Assembly: GCF_030246865.1 (NCBI RefSeq)
Contig: NZ_CP126738.1
Location: forward strand, 1,178,001 to 1,242,000
DNA from: Microbacterium sp. zg-B96
GTDB taxonomy: Bacteria; Actinomycetota; Actinomycetes; Actinomycetales; Microbacteriaceae
Length of the DNA: 64,000 nt
Reading direction: 5' to 3'
Numbering within the stretch: the first letter of the stretch is position 1; each line of letters begins with the position of its first letter. Under the pieces are notes generated by a model that had not been told where the DNA came from, did not search any database, and saw only the letters and a program-made list of their open reading frames with translations. A program made the position numbers and the translations under genes. This document shows, piece after piece, positions 39,404 through 49,185 of the stretch.

Positions 39404-40507
39404 ATGAACGAGATCCGCGCCACCGGACCCGCCCGTTCACCGTCCGGGGTGAAGCGTGAGGGTCCGAGCGAGTTCACCGGCCTGGCGCAGATCATCCGCG
39501 ACAGTGGCCTGCTGCGACGACGGTACGGCTACTACTGGGCGAAACTCATCGCGGCGCCGGTCGTGCTGGGTCTGTGCCTGACCGCCTTCGTCTGGATCGG
39601 TGACACCTGGTGGCAGATGTTCACCGCCGCCGTGCTCGGGATCGTGCTGACCCAGATCGCGTTTCTCGGACACGATGCCGCGCACCGCCAGATCTTCGTC
39701 TCGGGCAAGTGGAACGACTGGGCATGCCTGGTGATCGGCGACCTGCTCGTCGGCATGAGCTACGGGTGGTGGCAGCACAAGCACACCCGGCATCACGCCA
39801 ACCCGAACAAGCTGGGCGCCGACCCTGACATCGAGCTGCCCGTCATCGTCGTGACAGCCGAAGCGGCCGCGGTGCCGCGCCCGGCGGTCATCTCCTGGCT
39901 GCGCAGCCACCAGGGCCTGTTCTTCTTCCCGATCCTGCTGCTGGAGGGCATCTCGCTGCACGCCTCCGGGGTGCGCCGCGTCTTCGTGCGCGAGCACTTG
40001 AACCGTCGCTGGGTGGAGATCGGCTTCATCGGCATCCGGCTGATCGGCTACGGGGTCCTGGTGTTCTTCGTGCTGTCGCCGGGGGTCGCGGTGGCGTTCC
40101 TTGCCGTGCAACTGGGGGTGTTCGGGTTCTACATGGGCGCGTCGTTCGCCCCGAACCACAAGGGCATGCCGATCGTCCCCCGCGACATGACCCTGGACTT
40201 CCTCCACCGCCAGGTGACGATGAGCCGCAACATCCGCGGCAGCCGGGTGCTGGACACCGTGATGGGCGGGCTCAACTACCAGATCGAGCATCACCTGTTC
40301 CCGTCGATGCCCCGCCCCCACCTGCGGGCCGCCGCCCCGATGATCGCCGCGTACTGCCGGGAGCACGACATCCCCTACACGCAGACCGGCCTGTTCAGCT
40401 CGTACGCGATCATCGTCCGCTACATCAATCGCGTCGGGCTGGGGGAGCGGGATGTGTTCACCTGCCCGCTCGTGGACCAGCGCCGCCACCTCACCGCCGG
40501 CGGCTGA
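39404..40507 (+). CDS. Membrane fatty acid desaturase
   Basis: 367 aa. The three histidine boxes of membrane di-iron desaturases are present: HDAAH near residue 88, HKHTRHH near 125 and QIEHHLF near 290. Hydrophobic pairs between them give a four-helix topology. It would introduce a double bond into an acyl chain with O2 and reduced electron donor. The GTG/ATG start region is acceptable as given; the upstream gap 39258-39403 shows no clear promoter. Confidence 0.92.
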   Translation: MNEIRATGPARSPSGVKREGPSEFTGLAQIIRDSGLLRRRYGYYWAKLIAAPVVLGLCLTAFVWIGDTWWQMFTAAVLGIVLTQIAFLGHDAAHRQIFVSGKWNDWACLVIGDLLVGMSYGWWQHKHTRHHANPNKLGADPDIELPVIVVTAEAAAVPRPAVISWLRSHQGLFFFPILLLEGISLHASGVRRVFVREHLNRRWVEIGFIGIRLIGYGVLVFFVLSPGVAVAFLAVQLGVFGFYMGASFAPNHKGMPIVPRDMTLDFLHRQVTMSRNIRGSRVLDTVMGGLNYQIEHHLFPSMPRPHLRAAAPMIAAYCREHDIPYTQTGLFSSYAIIVRYINRVGLGERDVFTCPLVDQRRHLTAGG

Positions 40508-40511
40508 GCGT

Positions 40512-41210
40512 GTGGCGATGGTCGCACCGGTGCTGATGACACTGCCCTTCGCGGGCCGGTGGCTCGTGCAGAACAGCCCCGCCCGGCGCGACCCGAGCCA
40601 CGGGGTCGACGTGTTCGGGCAGCGGTACGCGATCGACTTCGTCGAGGTGGACGAGCGGGGACGTACCGCCGCGACGCAGGACTGGCGGACGCTTCTCGCG
40701 ACCGAACCGCCCGAGCGGTTCTCTGCCTTCGGAACGCCACTGTCGGCACCGGTCGCCGGAGTTGTCGTCGCCGTCCACGACGGCGAGCCCGACCACGAGG
40801 CCCGGCGGTCGCAGTTCGCGCTGATCCGGTATGCCGCCGGTCAGGCCGGGCGGCTGCGCGAGGGGCCGCACGCGGTGGCGGGAAACCACGTGATCCTGCG
40901 CGACCGGGTGAGCGGAATGCTCGTGGCGATGGTGCACCTGCGGGCCGGATCGCTGCGCGTCGGTGCCGGCGACGAGGTGGCGGTGGGGGACCCGGTCGCG
41001 CAGTGCGGCAACTCCGGCAACTCGACCCAGCCGCACCTGCACGTGCAGGCCATGGACAGTGCCGACCTCCGCGTCGCCCGCGGGGTGCCGATCGCGTTCA
41101 CCGGGTACCGCCAGTGGGGCCCGGGCCGGCGCGGTGTCGTGCGAGAGGTGGATGCCGGCATCCCCGACGAGGGTGCGGTCGTCGCTGCCAGCGGCATCCA
41201 CCCGGTGTGA
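40512..41210 (+). CDS. M23-like (LytM/DUF) peptidase-domain protein
   Basis: 232 aa from GTG 40512, 4 nt after the desaturase stop; ATG 40518 is the alternative. SHGVDVFGQRYAIDF, FGTPLSAPVAGVV, GNHVILRD and QPHLHVQ are the LytM/M23 beta-sheet motifs, with His/Asp zinc ligands in HGVD and HLH. There is no signal peptide, so it may not reach the wall, or the start lies elsewhere. Possibly coupled to the desaturase. Confidence 0.8.
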   Translation: MAMVAPVLMTLPFAGRWLVQNSPARRDPSHGVDVFGQRYAIDFVEVDERGRTAATQDWRTLLATEPPERFSAFGTPLSAPVAGVVVAVHDGEPDHEARRSQFALIRYAAGQAGRLREGPHAVAGNHVILRDRVSGMLVAMVHLRAGSLRVGAGDEVAVGDPVAQCGNSGNSTQPHLHVQAMDSADLRVARGVPIAFTGYRQWGPGRRGVVREVDAGIPDEGAVVAASGIHPV

Positions 41211-41224
41211 CCGCGCGCGCGGGC

Positions 41225-42025
41225 TCATCGCGATGAGGAGAGGAACTCGACGCCCGCCTGGCGGAACGCCCGCGACCCGGGCGCGTTGATGTGGTTTCGG
41301 CCGGGAATCTCCACGAACGTGCCGTGCGGCGCGACGCCCGCCAGGCGCCGCGACTGCTCCAGGATCGGGTCCTCGGTGCCGGTGGCGAACAGCACCGGCT
41401 GCGCGGGCGGCGACGCCGGGTCGGGATCGCTCTCGCCCAGTCGCATGCCTTCGGCCAGTGCGACCAGTGCGCGCAGGTCGTTCGTCGGCACTCGCTCGGC
41501 CAGCGCGACGTACCGCTGGGTGACGGCATCCTCCACCGGGCGACCCTCGTCGAGGTAGGCCCGCACCTGCGCGATCTGCATGCGCGCGAGTGGCCGGCCA
41601 TCGGGGATGCCGCCCAGCACCGCCCGCTCGATGCGCGTCGGCGCGTCGACCGCGGTCTGCCAGCCGACGCGCCCGCCGAGTGAATAGCCGACGTAGCGCA
41701 CCGTGTCGAGCAGGTAGGTGTCGAGCACGTTGAGGAGGTCGGAGACGAGGCTCGTCATCTCGTACGCGGTGGCCAGGTGCGGCTTGTCGCTGGCGCCGTG
41801 TCCGCGCTGATCGACCGCGAGCACGTGCAGCCCCGCCTGCAGCAGATCCCGCACCCACCCGGTGTTCACCCAGTTGTCGCGGGTGCTGGAGCCGAACCCG
41901 TGCACGCACAGCACCGTCGGCGCCGCCTCGTCGCCCCACGTGTAGGTGGCGAGCCGGTCGCCGTCGGCGGTCATGACGAACTGCGGCTCGGGCATGCGGG
42001 TCAGTGCGTTGAGCGCGGCATCCAT
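41225..42025 (-). CDS. Alpha/beta hydrolase
   Basis: 266 aa from ATG 42025. HGFGSSTRDNWVN, DQRGHGASDKP, nucleophile elbow VGYSLGGRVGW (Ser), acid Asp in GTEDPILEQ and His in GRNHINAPG. Typical serine-hydrolase triad; substrate not predictable. Divergent from the DUF2809 gene, 37 nt apart. Confidence 0.87.
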   Translation of the reverse strand: MDAALNALTRMPEPQFVMTADGDRLATYTWGDEAAPTVLCVHGFGSSTRDNWVNTGWVRDLLQAGLHVLAVDQRGHGASDKPHLATAYEMTSLVSDLLNVLDTYLLDTVRYVGYSLGGRVGWQTAVDAPTRIERAVLGGIPDGRPLARMQIAQVRAYLDEGRPVEDAVTQRYVALAERVPTNDLRALVALAEGMRLGESDPDPASPPAQPVLFATGTEDPILEQSRRLAGVAPHGTFVEIPGRNHINAPGSRAFRQAGVEFLSSSR

Positions 42026-42062
42026 GCTCCGATCCTCTCGCATCGGCCGATACAGTGACCGG

Positions 42063-42461
42063 ATGCCGCGCCCCGCCCGCCGTCGCCTCGTCGCCGCCGT
42101 CCTGCTCGCAGCGACCATCGCCGCGGGCCTGGCGGTGCACCGCTGGGCACCGGACGTCGCGGCATCCGACATCGCCGGCGATGTGCTCTACGCGCTCGCC
42201 GCCTACGTCGGACTGGTGCTGCTGTTCCCGAAGCCGCGCCCGTGGGTCGTGGGGTTCGTCGCGGTGACGTGGTGCGTGGCGGTGGAGTTGTTCCAGCTCA
42301 CCGGCGTGCCCGAGCGCATCGGGGCGGCGCTGCCGCCCGCGATGCTGCTGCTGGGAACCGTGTTCGACGTGCGCGACCTGGTGGCATATGTGCTCGCGAT
42401 CATCGTCGCCGCCGCTGTGGACACCGCGCTGGTCGGGCGTGTGGCGACGCGGGCGACGTGA
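42063..42461 (+). CDS. DUF2809 membrane protein
   Basis: 132 aa, four predicted helices. VELFQLTGVPERIG and the C-terminal GTVFDVRDLVAYVLAI are characteristic of DUF2809, a VanZ-like fold family of unknown role. Twenty-eight nt upstream of the aldo/keto reductase. Confidence 0.85.
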   Translation: MPRPARRRLVAAVLLAATIAAGLAVHRWAPDVAASDIAGDVLYALAAYVGLVLLFPKPRPWVVGFVAVTWCVAVELFQLTGVPERIGAALPPAMLLLGTVFDVRDLVAYVLAIIVAAAVDTALVGRVATRAT

Positions 42462-42489
42462 CATCCTGGATTCCTACGAAGGAGTCCCC

Positions 42490-43485
42490 ATGCAACACCG
42501 TCCCCTCGGACGCACCGGACGCGCAGTCTCGGCGATCGGTCTCGGTACCTGGCAGCTCGGCGCCGATTGGGGCGATGTCTCCGAAGCCGACGCGCGCGCT
42601 GTGCTCGCGGCATCCGCCGACAGCGGTGTCACGCTCTTCGATACCGCCGACGTCTACGGCGATGGCCGCAGCGAGACGATCATCGGCGGGTTTCTCGCCG
42701 AGCGTGCCGGCCACGGCATCACCGTGGCCACCAAGATGGGCCGGCGCATGGCGCAGGAACCCGCCAACTACACGCCGGAGAACTTCCGCGCCTGGACCGA
42801 ACGCTCGCGTCGCAACCTCGGCGTCGACACGCTTGACCTCGTGCAGCTGCACTGCCCGCCCACAGAAGTGATCGAGGCGGATGCCACGTACGACGCGCTC
42901 GACGCGCTGGTGGCATCCGGTGCCATTGCCGCCTACGGCGTGTCGGTGGAGACGTGCGCGCAGGCGCTCGCCGCGATCGCGCGGCCGCACGTGACGAACG
43001 TGCAGATCATCGTCAATCCGTTCCGGTTGAAGCCGCTCGACGAGGTTCTGCCGGCGGCGGCGGATGCCGGTGTCGCGATCTTCGCCCGCGTGCCGCTGGC
43101 ATCGGGTCTGCTCAGCGGCAAGTACACCGCCACGACGGCGTTCGCCGCCGACGACCACCGTTCGTTCAACCGCCACGGCGAGGCCTTCGACCGCGGTGAG
43201 ACGTTCTCCGGCGTCGACTACGAAACCGGCATCGCCGCTGCCGCCGAGCTGGCTGCCGCCCTGCCCGAGGGCGTCTCGCTGCCGGCGGCCTCGCTGGCGT
43301 GGGTCGCGTCGCGCCGCGGCGTGACGAGCGTCATCCCCGGCGCCCGCACCGTGGCGCAGGCCACCGCGAACGCCGATGCGGCGGCGCTCCTCGAGCCCGG
43401 CGCCTTCGACCTGGACGCGTTCGACGCCGTCGTGCGGGACGTCTACGACCGGAGCCTGCGGGCAGACATCCACCCGCTCTGGTAG
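42490..43485 (+). CDS. Aldo/keto reductase
   Basis: 331 aa from ATG 42490, RBS GAAGGAG. Catalytic tetrad: Asp in LFDTADVYGDG, Tyr in the same motif, Lys in VATKMGR and His in DLVQLHCPP. C-terminal NADPH-binding motif SVIPGARTVAQATANADA. A YajO/YhdN-type cytosolic NADPH-dependent carbonyl reductase. Confidence 0.92.
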   Translation: MQHRPLGRTGRAVSAIGLGTWQLGADWGDVSEADARAVLAASADSGVTLFDTADVYGDGRSETIIGGFLAERAGHGITVATKMGRRMAQEPANYTPENFRAWTERSRRNLGVDTLDLVQLHCPPTEVIEADATYDALDALVASGAIAAYGVSVETCAQALAAIARPHVTNVQIIVNPFRLKPLDEVLPAAADAGVAIFARVPLASGLLSGKYTATTAFAADDHRSFNRHGEAFDRGETFSGVDYETGIAAAAELAAALPEGVSLPAASLAWVASRRGVTSVIPGARTVAQATANADAAALLEPGAFDLDAFDAVVRDVYDRSLRADIHPLW

Positions 43486-43525
43486 CCCGCCGCGCGCGGG
43501 GCTCGGCGCCCCGCGGCATCCTTCG

Positions 43526-43651
43526 GTCGTCGCAAACATCCCCTGCGCCCGGGTTCCGGGGCCCTTTGCGACGACTGAGCGCGCGCCGCGGGGATTCGGT
43601 CGTCGCAAACGACCCCTGAACCACGCGCGCAGGGGCATGTGCGACGACCGA
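43526..43651. repeat. Two tandem REP-like palindromic units
   Basis: Unit 1 pairs GTCGTCGCAAA (43526-43536) with TTTGCGACGAC (43565-43575). Unit 2 pairs TCGGTCGTCGCA (43596-43607) with TGCGACGACCGA (43640-43651) and has an inner CCCCTG/CAGGGG stem. The units begin with the same TTCGGTCGTCGCAAAC, 71 bp apart, like a head-to-tail REP/BIME element. Confidence 0.8.
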
Positions 43652-43678
43652 GCGAGGTGGATGCCGAGCCCGCGCTTG

Positions 43679-43698
43679 ACCTGGAGCGCGCTCCAGGT
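43679..43698 (+). promoter_or_regulatory. MerR-type operator-like palindrome
   Basis: ACCTGGAGCGCGCTCCAGGT is a perfect 20-bp palindrome overlapping a -35-like TTGACC (43676-43681), the geometry of MerR-activated promoters with a 19-bp spacer. The expected -10 (about 43701-43706, AAACCT) is poor and no good gene follows, so it may be a promoter remnant. Confidence 0.5.
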
Positions 43699-44186
43699 GG
43701 AAACCTCGCGGGCATGGAAACGACGAGGACCCCCGCTGCTGCGGGGCAGCGGCCCGGGTGGCGGGCAGCGGGCCCTGCCATCGGTGCCGCCCTCACCGTT
43801 CTCGCCGACAAGATCGCGTCCTACTGCGCGCCGGGATGAGATCGTCGCTGGTGCTGGAGGACCCTCGTCCCCCATAGTGGGTCTTGTACGCGGTTCGCCG
43901 GTCCGACACACCCGAGTCGGCACGAACCACCGCGTTACGTTTCGAGTCATCCCCCCGATATATCCGCTCGAACGGAATCCGCGATGGTCGCAATTGTTCC
44001 GGCACCCGCTGTGCGCAGCACGGTGGTGACCGTGGCTCGGCGCGCGTCGCGACGGTTTTCGTGGACCGGATGCCTGACGACGCGCACACCGTCGCGCTGG
44101 GGAACTCGCGACGTGAACCGGCGAGCAGCCGCGGTCGGGGGCACTGACCGCATGCGCGCCGGCTGAGGGAGCTGGGGAAGAGGACG

Positions 44187-46405
44187 ATGGTGTTCCGGCC
44201 ACATGAATCGGCACAAGCGGCCCACGACGACGCGACGGGCGCAGCGGGGGTGCTGCCGTCGCAGAGCGACCCGATCTGGCACGCCGTGCTCAGCGGTCGG
44301 CCTCCCGATATCGAACAGAACCAACGACAGGATGCTCGTCCGGGCGCGACGCCGGACACCGCGCCGCCCGCGCTTCGGACCCGGCGGCGAGAGCGTCTGA
44401 GAGCGGACACGCGCAGCGAGCCGGTCGAGCCGGTCGAGCCGGTCGAGCCCGCGCGCCGGGACTGGACCGGGCTGGCGGCGCCGTCTGTGGTCGCGGTTCC
44501 CGTTCCGGCGCACGCGTTTGCTCCGCCGTCGCCGCTGCCTCGCGAGCCCGCGCCCGAGCCCGCACCCGAGCCGGCTCCCGAGGCCGCCCCGGCCCCGCCG
44601 CCCGCCCCGGCTCCGGCCCCGCCGCCCGCCCCGGCTCCGGCTCCGGCTCCGGCGTCTGCTCCCGGTGAGCGCGACGGCGCCCTCGCGGTGCTCGAGGCGT
44701 TCGCGGCGATGTCGCGCCTGGACGCTCCGGTGCACCTGGCGGCATCCTCTCTGCGCACACTGCCAACGCATCCCCACCCCAGCCCGCCCCCGCACCGCCG
44801 CCCGAGCCCGAGCCCGACCCCGAACCGGAACCCGAACCCGAGCCGGAACCGGAGCCGCAGACCTCACAGGAGAGGGCCGTCGCGCTGGCCGCCCGCCTGG
44901 GCCTGGCCTACGTCGACCTCTCCGAGTTCACGGTCGACCTGGCGGTCGTCAACCTCATCCCCGACCAGATGTGCCGCCGGCACATCGTGCTCCCGATCTC
45001 GCGCGTCGGCGACCGGCTGATGGTCGTCGTCTCCGATCCGACGAACGTCGTCGTCCTCGACGACGTCGCCGCCGTCGTGCGGGCGCCGATCGTGGCGGCT
45101 GTCGCCGAGCCTGAGGCGATCCTCGCGGCCATCGACCGCTACCACCGGGTCGACTCCGAGATGGACGAGCTGACCTCCTCCTTCGAAGGGACGAACGACC
45201 AAGAGGCCGCGTGGGGTCAGGACGTCGGCGAGGCCGCCGTTGACGAGGGCCCCATCATCCGCTTCGTCAACGTCCTCATCAGCCAGGCGATCATGGACCG
45301 CGCCTCCGATATTCACATCGAGCCGGGCCGTGAAGAGCTGCGGGTGCGTTACCGCATCGACGGCGTGCTCACGACCGTCCAGCGCGTGCCGCGGTCGATG
45401 ATCCCGGGAGTGATCAGCCGGCTCAAGGTCATGGCCGAACTCGACATCGGGGAGCGGCGAAAGCCGCAGGACGGTCGCATCTCCGTCGTCCACGCCGGGC
45501 GCTCCATCGACCTGCGCGTCGCGACCATGCCGACCGTGTGGGGCGAGAAGGTCGTCGCGCGTGTGCTCGACTCCCCGGTCGCGAGCCTCAACCTCAGCGA
45601 CCTGGGCATGCTCGAACGGAACATGGGCGTCTTCCAGTCGAGCTTCTCCAAGCCCTACGGGATGATCCTCGTCACCGGCCCCACCGGGTCGGGCAAGTCG
45701 ACGACCCTGTACACGACGCTCGCGACGATCTCGAAGCCGACGGTCAATGTGATCACGGTGGAGGATCCGGTCGAGTACCGGATGCCGGGGATCAATCAGG
45801 TGCAGGTGAACGTGAAAGCCGGCCTGACCTTCGCTGCGGCGCTGCGGTCGATCCTGCGCTCCGACCCCGACGTCATCCTGATCGGTGAGATCCGCGACGA
45901 GGAAACGGCCAAGATCGCCATCGAGTCGTCGCTGACCGGTCACCTCGTGCTGTCGACGCTGCACACGAACGACGCCCCGAGCTCGGTGACCCGTCTCATC
46001 GAGATGGGCGTCGAACCGTTCCTGGTCGGATCGGCCCTGGACTCCGTGGTCGCGCAGCGACTGGCTCGCCGGCTGTGCGAAAAGTGCAAGACCGCGTCGG
46101 TGGCGACCGCGCTGGAACTGGCGATCCTCGGGGTGCCGGTCGATCCCGACGTCGGGCCGCCGCGGATCTTCCGGGCGGCCGGCTGCTCGCAGTGCTCGAA
46201 CACCGGGTACCGCGGCCGCATCGCGCTGCATGAGGTGATGGCCGTCGACGACGAGATCGAACGCCTCGCGGTCGCGAACGCCCCGACGGCCCAGATCGCG
46301 GCGCACGCCGAGGCGAACGGCATGACGCGACTGCGCATGGACGGCTGGGCGAAGGCGCTGCTCGGGCACACCACGGTCGATGAGATTCTGCGGGTGACCG
46401 TCTAG
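44187..46405 (+). CDS. pilB: Type IV pilus assembly ATPase PilB, apparent frameshift
   Basis: Translation from ATG 44187 (RBS GGGGAAGAGG) gives a Pro/Ala/Glu-rich N-terminal region in one frame. From about 44770 the clearly coding frame is the -1 frame, starting with Pro-Glu repeats, then an MshEN domain (RAVALAARLGLAYVDLSEFT) and the ATPase core to 46405. The core has Walker A GPTGSGKSTT, the Asp/His boxes, Walker B LIGEIRDEETA and a zinc motif CEKCKT...CSQCSNTGYRG. The first start codon in the second frame (ATG 44969) is in mid-domain, so one frameshift within about 44745-44800 (C-runs) is required. PilB powers pilus extension. First gene of the pil operon. Confidence 0.88.
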
Positions 46406-46445
46406 CGGTCGCACCCGACAACGAAGACGACAAGAGAAGGCAGGC

Positions 46446-47825
46446 ATGGTGGCGGACGACGACGGTGTGATGTCCACGGCGGCTGGTTCGCGTTTCGACG
46501 CGCTGATGCGGGCAGACGAGGTCGATCCGGAGCTGCGGTCGTTCCTCGACGGCGTGCCGGGGGTGACCCTTCCCGGTACGGCGCCGGTGGCAGCACCAAC
46601 CACGCGCCGCGCCGCACAGCCGCAGGCGCCGATCGATCCGGCACCCCGCGCAGGCGATATCCCGCACGTGCTGCGTGCGCAGCACCCCGAGGTCGACCCG
46701 GAGTTCATCGCCTCGATCAAGGCGGTGCTCGACCTCGGCGCCTCCGATCTGCACCTCGTGGCCGAGTCGACCCCGGTCATCCGCGTGGATGGGGAACTCC
46801 AGACGGTGCCCGGTACCACGACGTGGGATCGTGCGCGCGTGCGCCGGGTCATCGAGGGGTTCGTCTCGGTCGAGCAGATGCAGACGTTCGAGAAGGCGCT
46901 GGAGCTCGACCTCGCGTACTCGGTGGGTGACATCGCCCGCTTCCGCGTGAACATCTTCCAGGACCAGCGCGGACTCGGCGCGGCCCTGCGTATCATCCCG
47001 ACCCAGATCAAGTCGGTCGTGCACCTGGGCCTGCCCCCGCAGCTAGTCGATCTGGCGCACCTGCCGCGCGGACTGGTCCTGGTGTGCGGGCCCACCGGCT
47101 CGGGAAAGTCGACCACGCTCGCCGCGATCATCGACAAGGCCAACTCCTCGCGCGCCGCGCACATCGTCACCGTCGAGGACCCCATCGAGTTTCTGCACCA
47201 CCACAAGCGCGGCATCATCAACCAGCGTGAAGTGGGCGCCGACACGCACAGCTTCTCCGAGGCGCTCAAGCACTCACTGCGCCAGGACCCCGACATCATC
47301 CTCGTGGGGGAGATGCGGGACCTCGAGACCATCTCCACCGCCCTCACCGCTGCCGAGACCGGTCACCTCGTGTTCGCGACGCTGCACACGCAGGATGCCG
47401 GGCAGACGATCGACCGCATCATCGACGTCTATCCGTCTCATCAGCAGTCACAGGTGCGCACACAGCTCGCCGCGACGCTGCGCGCGGTCGTCGTGCAGAC
47501 GCTCATCCGCCGCTCCAGCGGCAAGGGGCGCGCCGTGGCGACCGAGGTCATGTTCTCCACGCCGGCGATCCAGGCGCTGATCCGCGCGGGTAAGACCCAT
47601 CAGATGCGCACCGCGATCCAGGCCGGCGAGTCGATCGGCATGCATACGCTCGACCAGGATCTGGCCCGTCTCGTGCTGTCGGGGCAGATCGAACACTCGC
47701 AGGCGATCGAGCTGGCGCAGGATGCCGCCGAGTTCGAGCAGCTGGTGCGCAACCGCGGCCTTTCGCGCACCGCGGTGGATGCCGTCGTGCCCGAAGGTAC
47801 CCGCCAGGTCGCGGGAGGGCTCTGA
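46446..47825 (+). CDS. pilT: Type IV pilus retraction ATPase PilT
   Basis: 459 aa; a disordered 75-residue N-terminal extension precedes the PilT domain (about 80-430). Motifs: GASDLHLVAES, Walker A GPTGSGKSTTLAA, VTVEDPIEFLH, LVGEMRDLETI and the His box TGHLVFATLHTQ. PilT disassembles pilin to retract the fibre, so the pilus can probably power twitching-type movement or DNA uptake rather than only adhesion. No stop or frameshift. Confidence 0.94.
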   Translation: MVADDDGVMSTAAGSRFDALMRADEVDPELRSFLDGVPGVTLPGTAPVAAPTTRRAAQPQAPIDPAPRAGDIPHVLRAQHPEVDPEFIASIKAVLDLGASDLHLVAESTPVIRVDGELQTVPGTTTWDRARVRRVIEGFVSVEQMQTFEKALELDLAYSVGDIARFRVNIFQDQRGLGAALRIIPTQIKSVVHLGLPPQLVDLAHLPRGLVLVCGPTGSGKSTTLAAIIDKANSSRAAHIVTVEDPIEFLHHHKRGIINQREVGADTHSFSEALKHSLRQDPDIILVGEMRDLETISTALTAAETGHLVFATLHTQDAGQTIDRIIDVYPSHQQSQVRTQLAATLRAVVVQTLIRRSSGKGRAVATEVMFSTPAIQALIRAGKTHQMRTAIQAGESIGMHTLDQDLARLVLSGQIEHSQAIELAQDAAEFEQLVRNRGLSRTAVDAVVPEGTRQVAGGL

Positions 47826-47827
47826 GT

Positions 47828-49072
47828 ATGGCGACCAAGGCGAAGTCCGCCCAGTGGAGCTTCAAAGGGCTGGACCGTACCGGAAAGTCGGTCAAGGGCG
47901 TGCTGGAGGCCTCCAGCGAGGCGCAGGCGATCCAGCAGTTGAAGGCGCGCGGCGTCATGCCCGACAAGCTGGCCCAGAAGGGCGGTGGCACCGGTCTGCA
48001 GCAGGAGATCAACATCCCCGGCCTGGAGCGCAGCCCGTCGCTCAAGGACCTGGCGATCCTCACCCGTCAGCTGGCCACGATGGTCAACGCCGGTGTCTCG
48101 ATACTGCGCGCGCTGTCGATCGTGACGGCGCAGACCGACAACGCGAAGCTGCGGCGCACGCTCGAGGAGGCATCCACCAAAGTCGAGAGCGGCACCGCGC
48201 TGTCGGCGGCGCTGGAGGAGTTCCCGCGCATCATCCCGCCGATCATGGTGCACCTGATCCGTGCGGGGGAGACCGGCGGGTTCCTCGACCGGTCGCTCTT
48301 GATGGTCGCCGACAACTTCGAGTCGGAGAACAAGCTGCGCAGCAAAGTGAAGGCGGCGCTGACCTATCCCGCCGTCGTGCTCGTCATCGCGCTGGTGGCG
48401 GTCGCCGCGATGCTGATCTTCATCGTGCCGGTGTTCGACGCCATGTTCACCGACCTGGGCGGCGAGTTGCCCGCCGTCACCCAATTGCTCGTCGACATGT
48501 CCAACGCCATGCCGATCGCCGGCCCCATCATCCTCGTCGTAGGCGTCGTCTCCGCGATCTGGTGGGGAAGGAACAAGAACACCGAGGCGGTGCGCCGGGT
48601 CGTTGACCCCCTCAAGCTCAAGGTCCCGGTCTTCGGACAGCTCAACACGAAGATCGCGCTCACGCGCTTCACGCGGAACTTCTCCACGATGCTCGCCTCC
48701 GGCGTGCCGATCCTGCAGTCGCTCGCGATCGTGGGTGCCACCAGCGGCAACCACGTCATCGCTTCGTCCCTGGAGGGCGTGCAGGAGGGCGTACGCCAGG
48801 GGCGCCCCATTGCCGAGTCGCTGGCCGAGGTGGACATCTTCCCGGAAATGCTCATCCAGATGGTGGGCATCGGCGAGGAATCCGGCGCAATCGACACAAT
48901 GCTGGAAAAGACGGCCGACTTCTATGACGACGAAGTCGAGACCATGAGTTCGCAACTGACCGCGATGCTCGAGCCGCTGATGATCGTCTTCATGGGCGGA
49001 TTGCTGGGATTCATGATCGTCGCGCTGTACCTGCCGATGTTCACGATCTTCCAGTCGATTCAATCCATGTAA
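47828..49072 (+). CDS. pilC: Type IV pilus inner-membrane platform protein PilC
   Basis: 414 aa with two T2SSF domains (about 75-200 and 280-400) containing LTRQLATMVNAGVSILRALS and FTRNFSTMLASGVPILQSLA, and three main membrane segments near 175-200, 225-245 and 385-405. It is the platform on which PilB and PilT act. Two nt after pilT. Confidence 0.94.
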   Translation: MATKAKSAQWSFKGLDRTGKSVKGVLEASSEAQAIQQLKARGVMPDKLAQKGGGTGLQQEINIPGLERSPSLKDLAILTRQLATMVNAGVSILRALSIVTAQTDNAKLRRTLEEASTKVESGTALSAALEEFPRIIPPIMVHLIRAGETGGFLDRSLLMVADNFESENKLRSKVKAALTYPAVVLVIALVAVAAMLIFIVPVFDAMFTDLGGELPAVTQLLVDMSNAMPIAGPIILVVGVVSAIWWGRNKNTEAVRRVVDPLKLKVPVFGQLNTKIALTRFTRNFSTMLASGVPILQSLAIVGATSGNHVIASSLEGVQEGVRQGRPIAESLAEVDIFPEMLIQMVGIGEESGAIDTMLEKTADFYDDEVETMSSQLTAMLEPLMIVFMGGLLGFMIVALYLPMFTIFQSIQSM

Positions 49073-49185
49073 CGACTGGGGAATTCTTTACATTAGAGTC
49101 TTCTCATTTTTTCGGCGGACTGCTAGCGTCAGCCTCGTCGACGACGACTCCGGAGTTGACTCCCCCCAATTAAAAGGAATTCAGC

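Larger units (their letters stand above)
43486..44186. other. 700-bp gene-poor region before the pilus operon
   Basis: Contains two hairpin repeats (43526-43651), a MerR-like palindrome (43679-43698), a 41-codon open frame of doubtful reality (43714-43839) and about 350 bp without recognisable coding. The pilB RBS (GGGGAAGAGG) is at its right end. No GEMM-type c-di-GMP riboswitch consensus was seen. Confidence 0.8.

Noticed and set aside
43526-43651. CRISPR array
   Set aside because: Only two palindromic units with no regular spacers and no cas genes anywhere in the window.
43714-43839. 41-codon open frame downstream of the MerR-like palindrome
   Set aside because: No RBS of quality, no recognisable motif, Ala/Gly/Pro-rich as expected by chance at this GC content.
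43486-44186. c-di-GMP riboswitch upstream of the pilus operon
   Set aside because: The conserved GEMM core sequences were not found; only unrelated palindromes are present.
44864-47347. 827-aa open frame antisense to pilB/pilT
   Set aside because: Low-complexity composition expected from the complement of GC-rich coding DNA; the sense strand encodes clear ATPase motifs.
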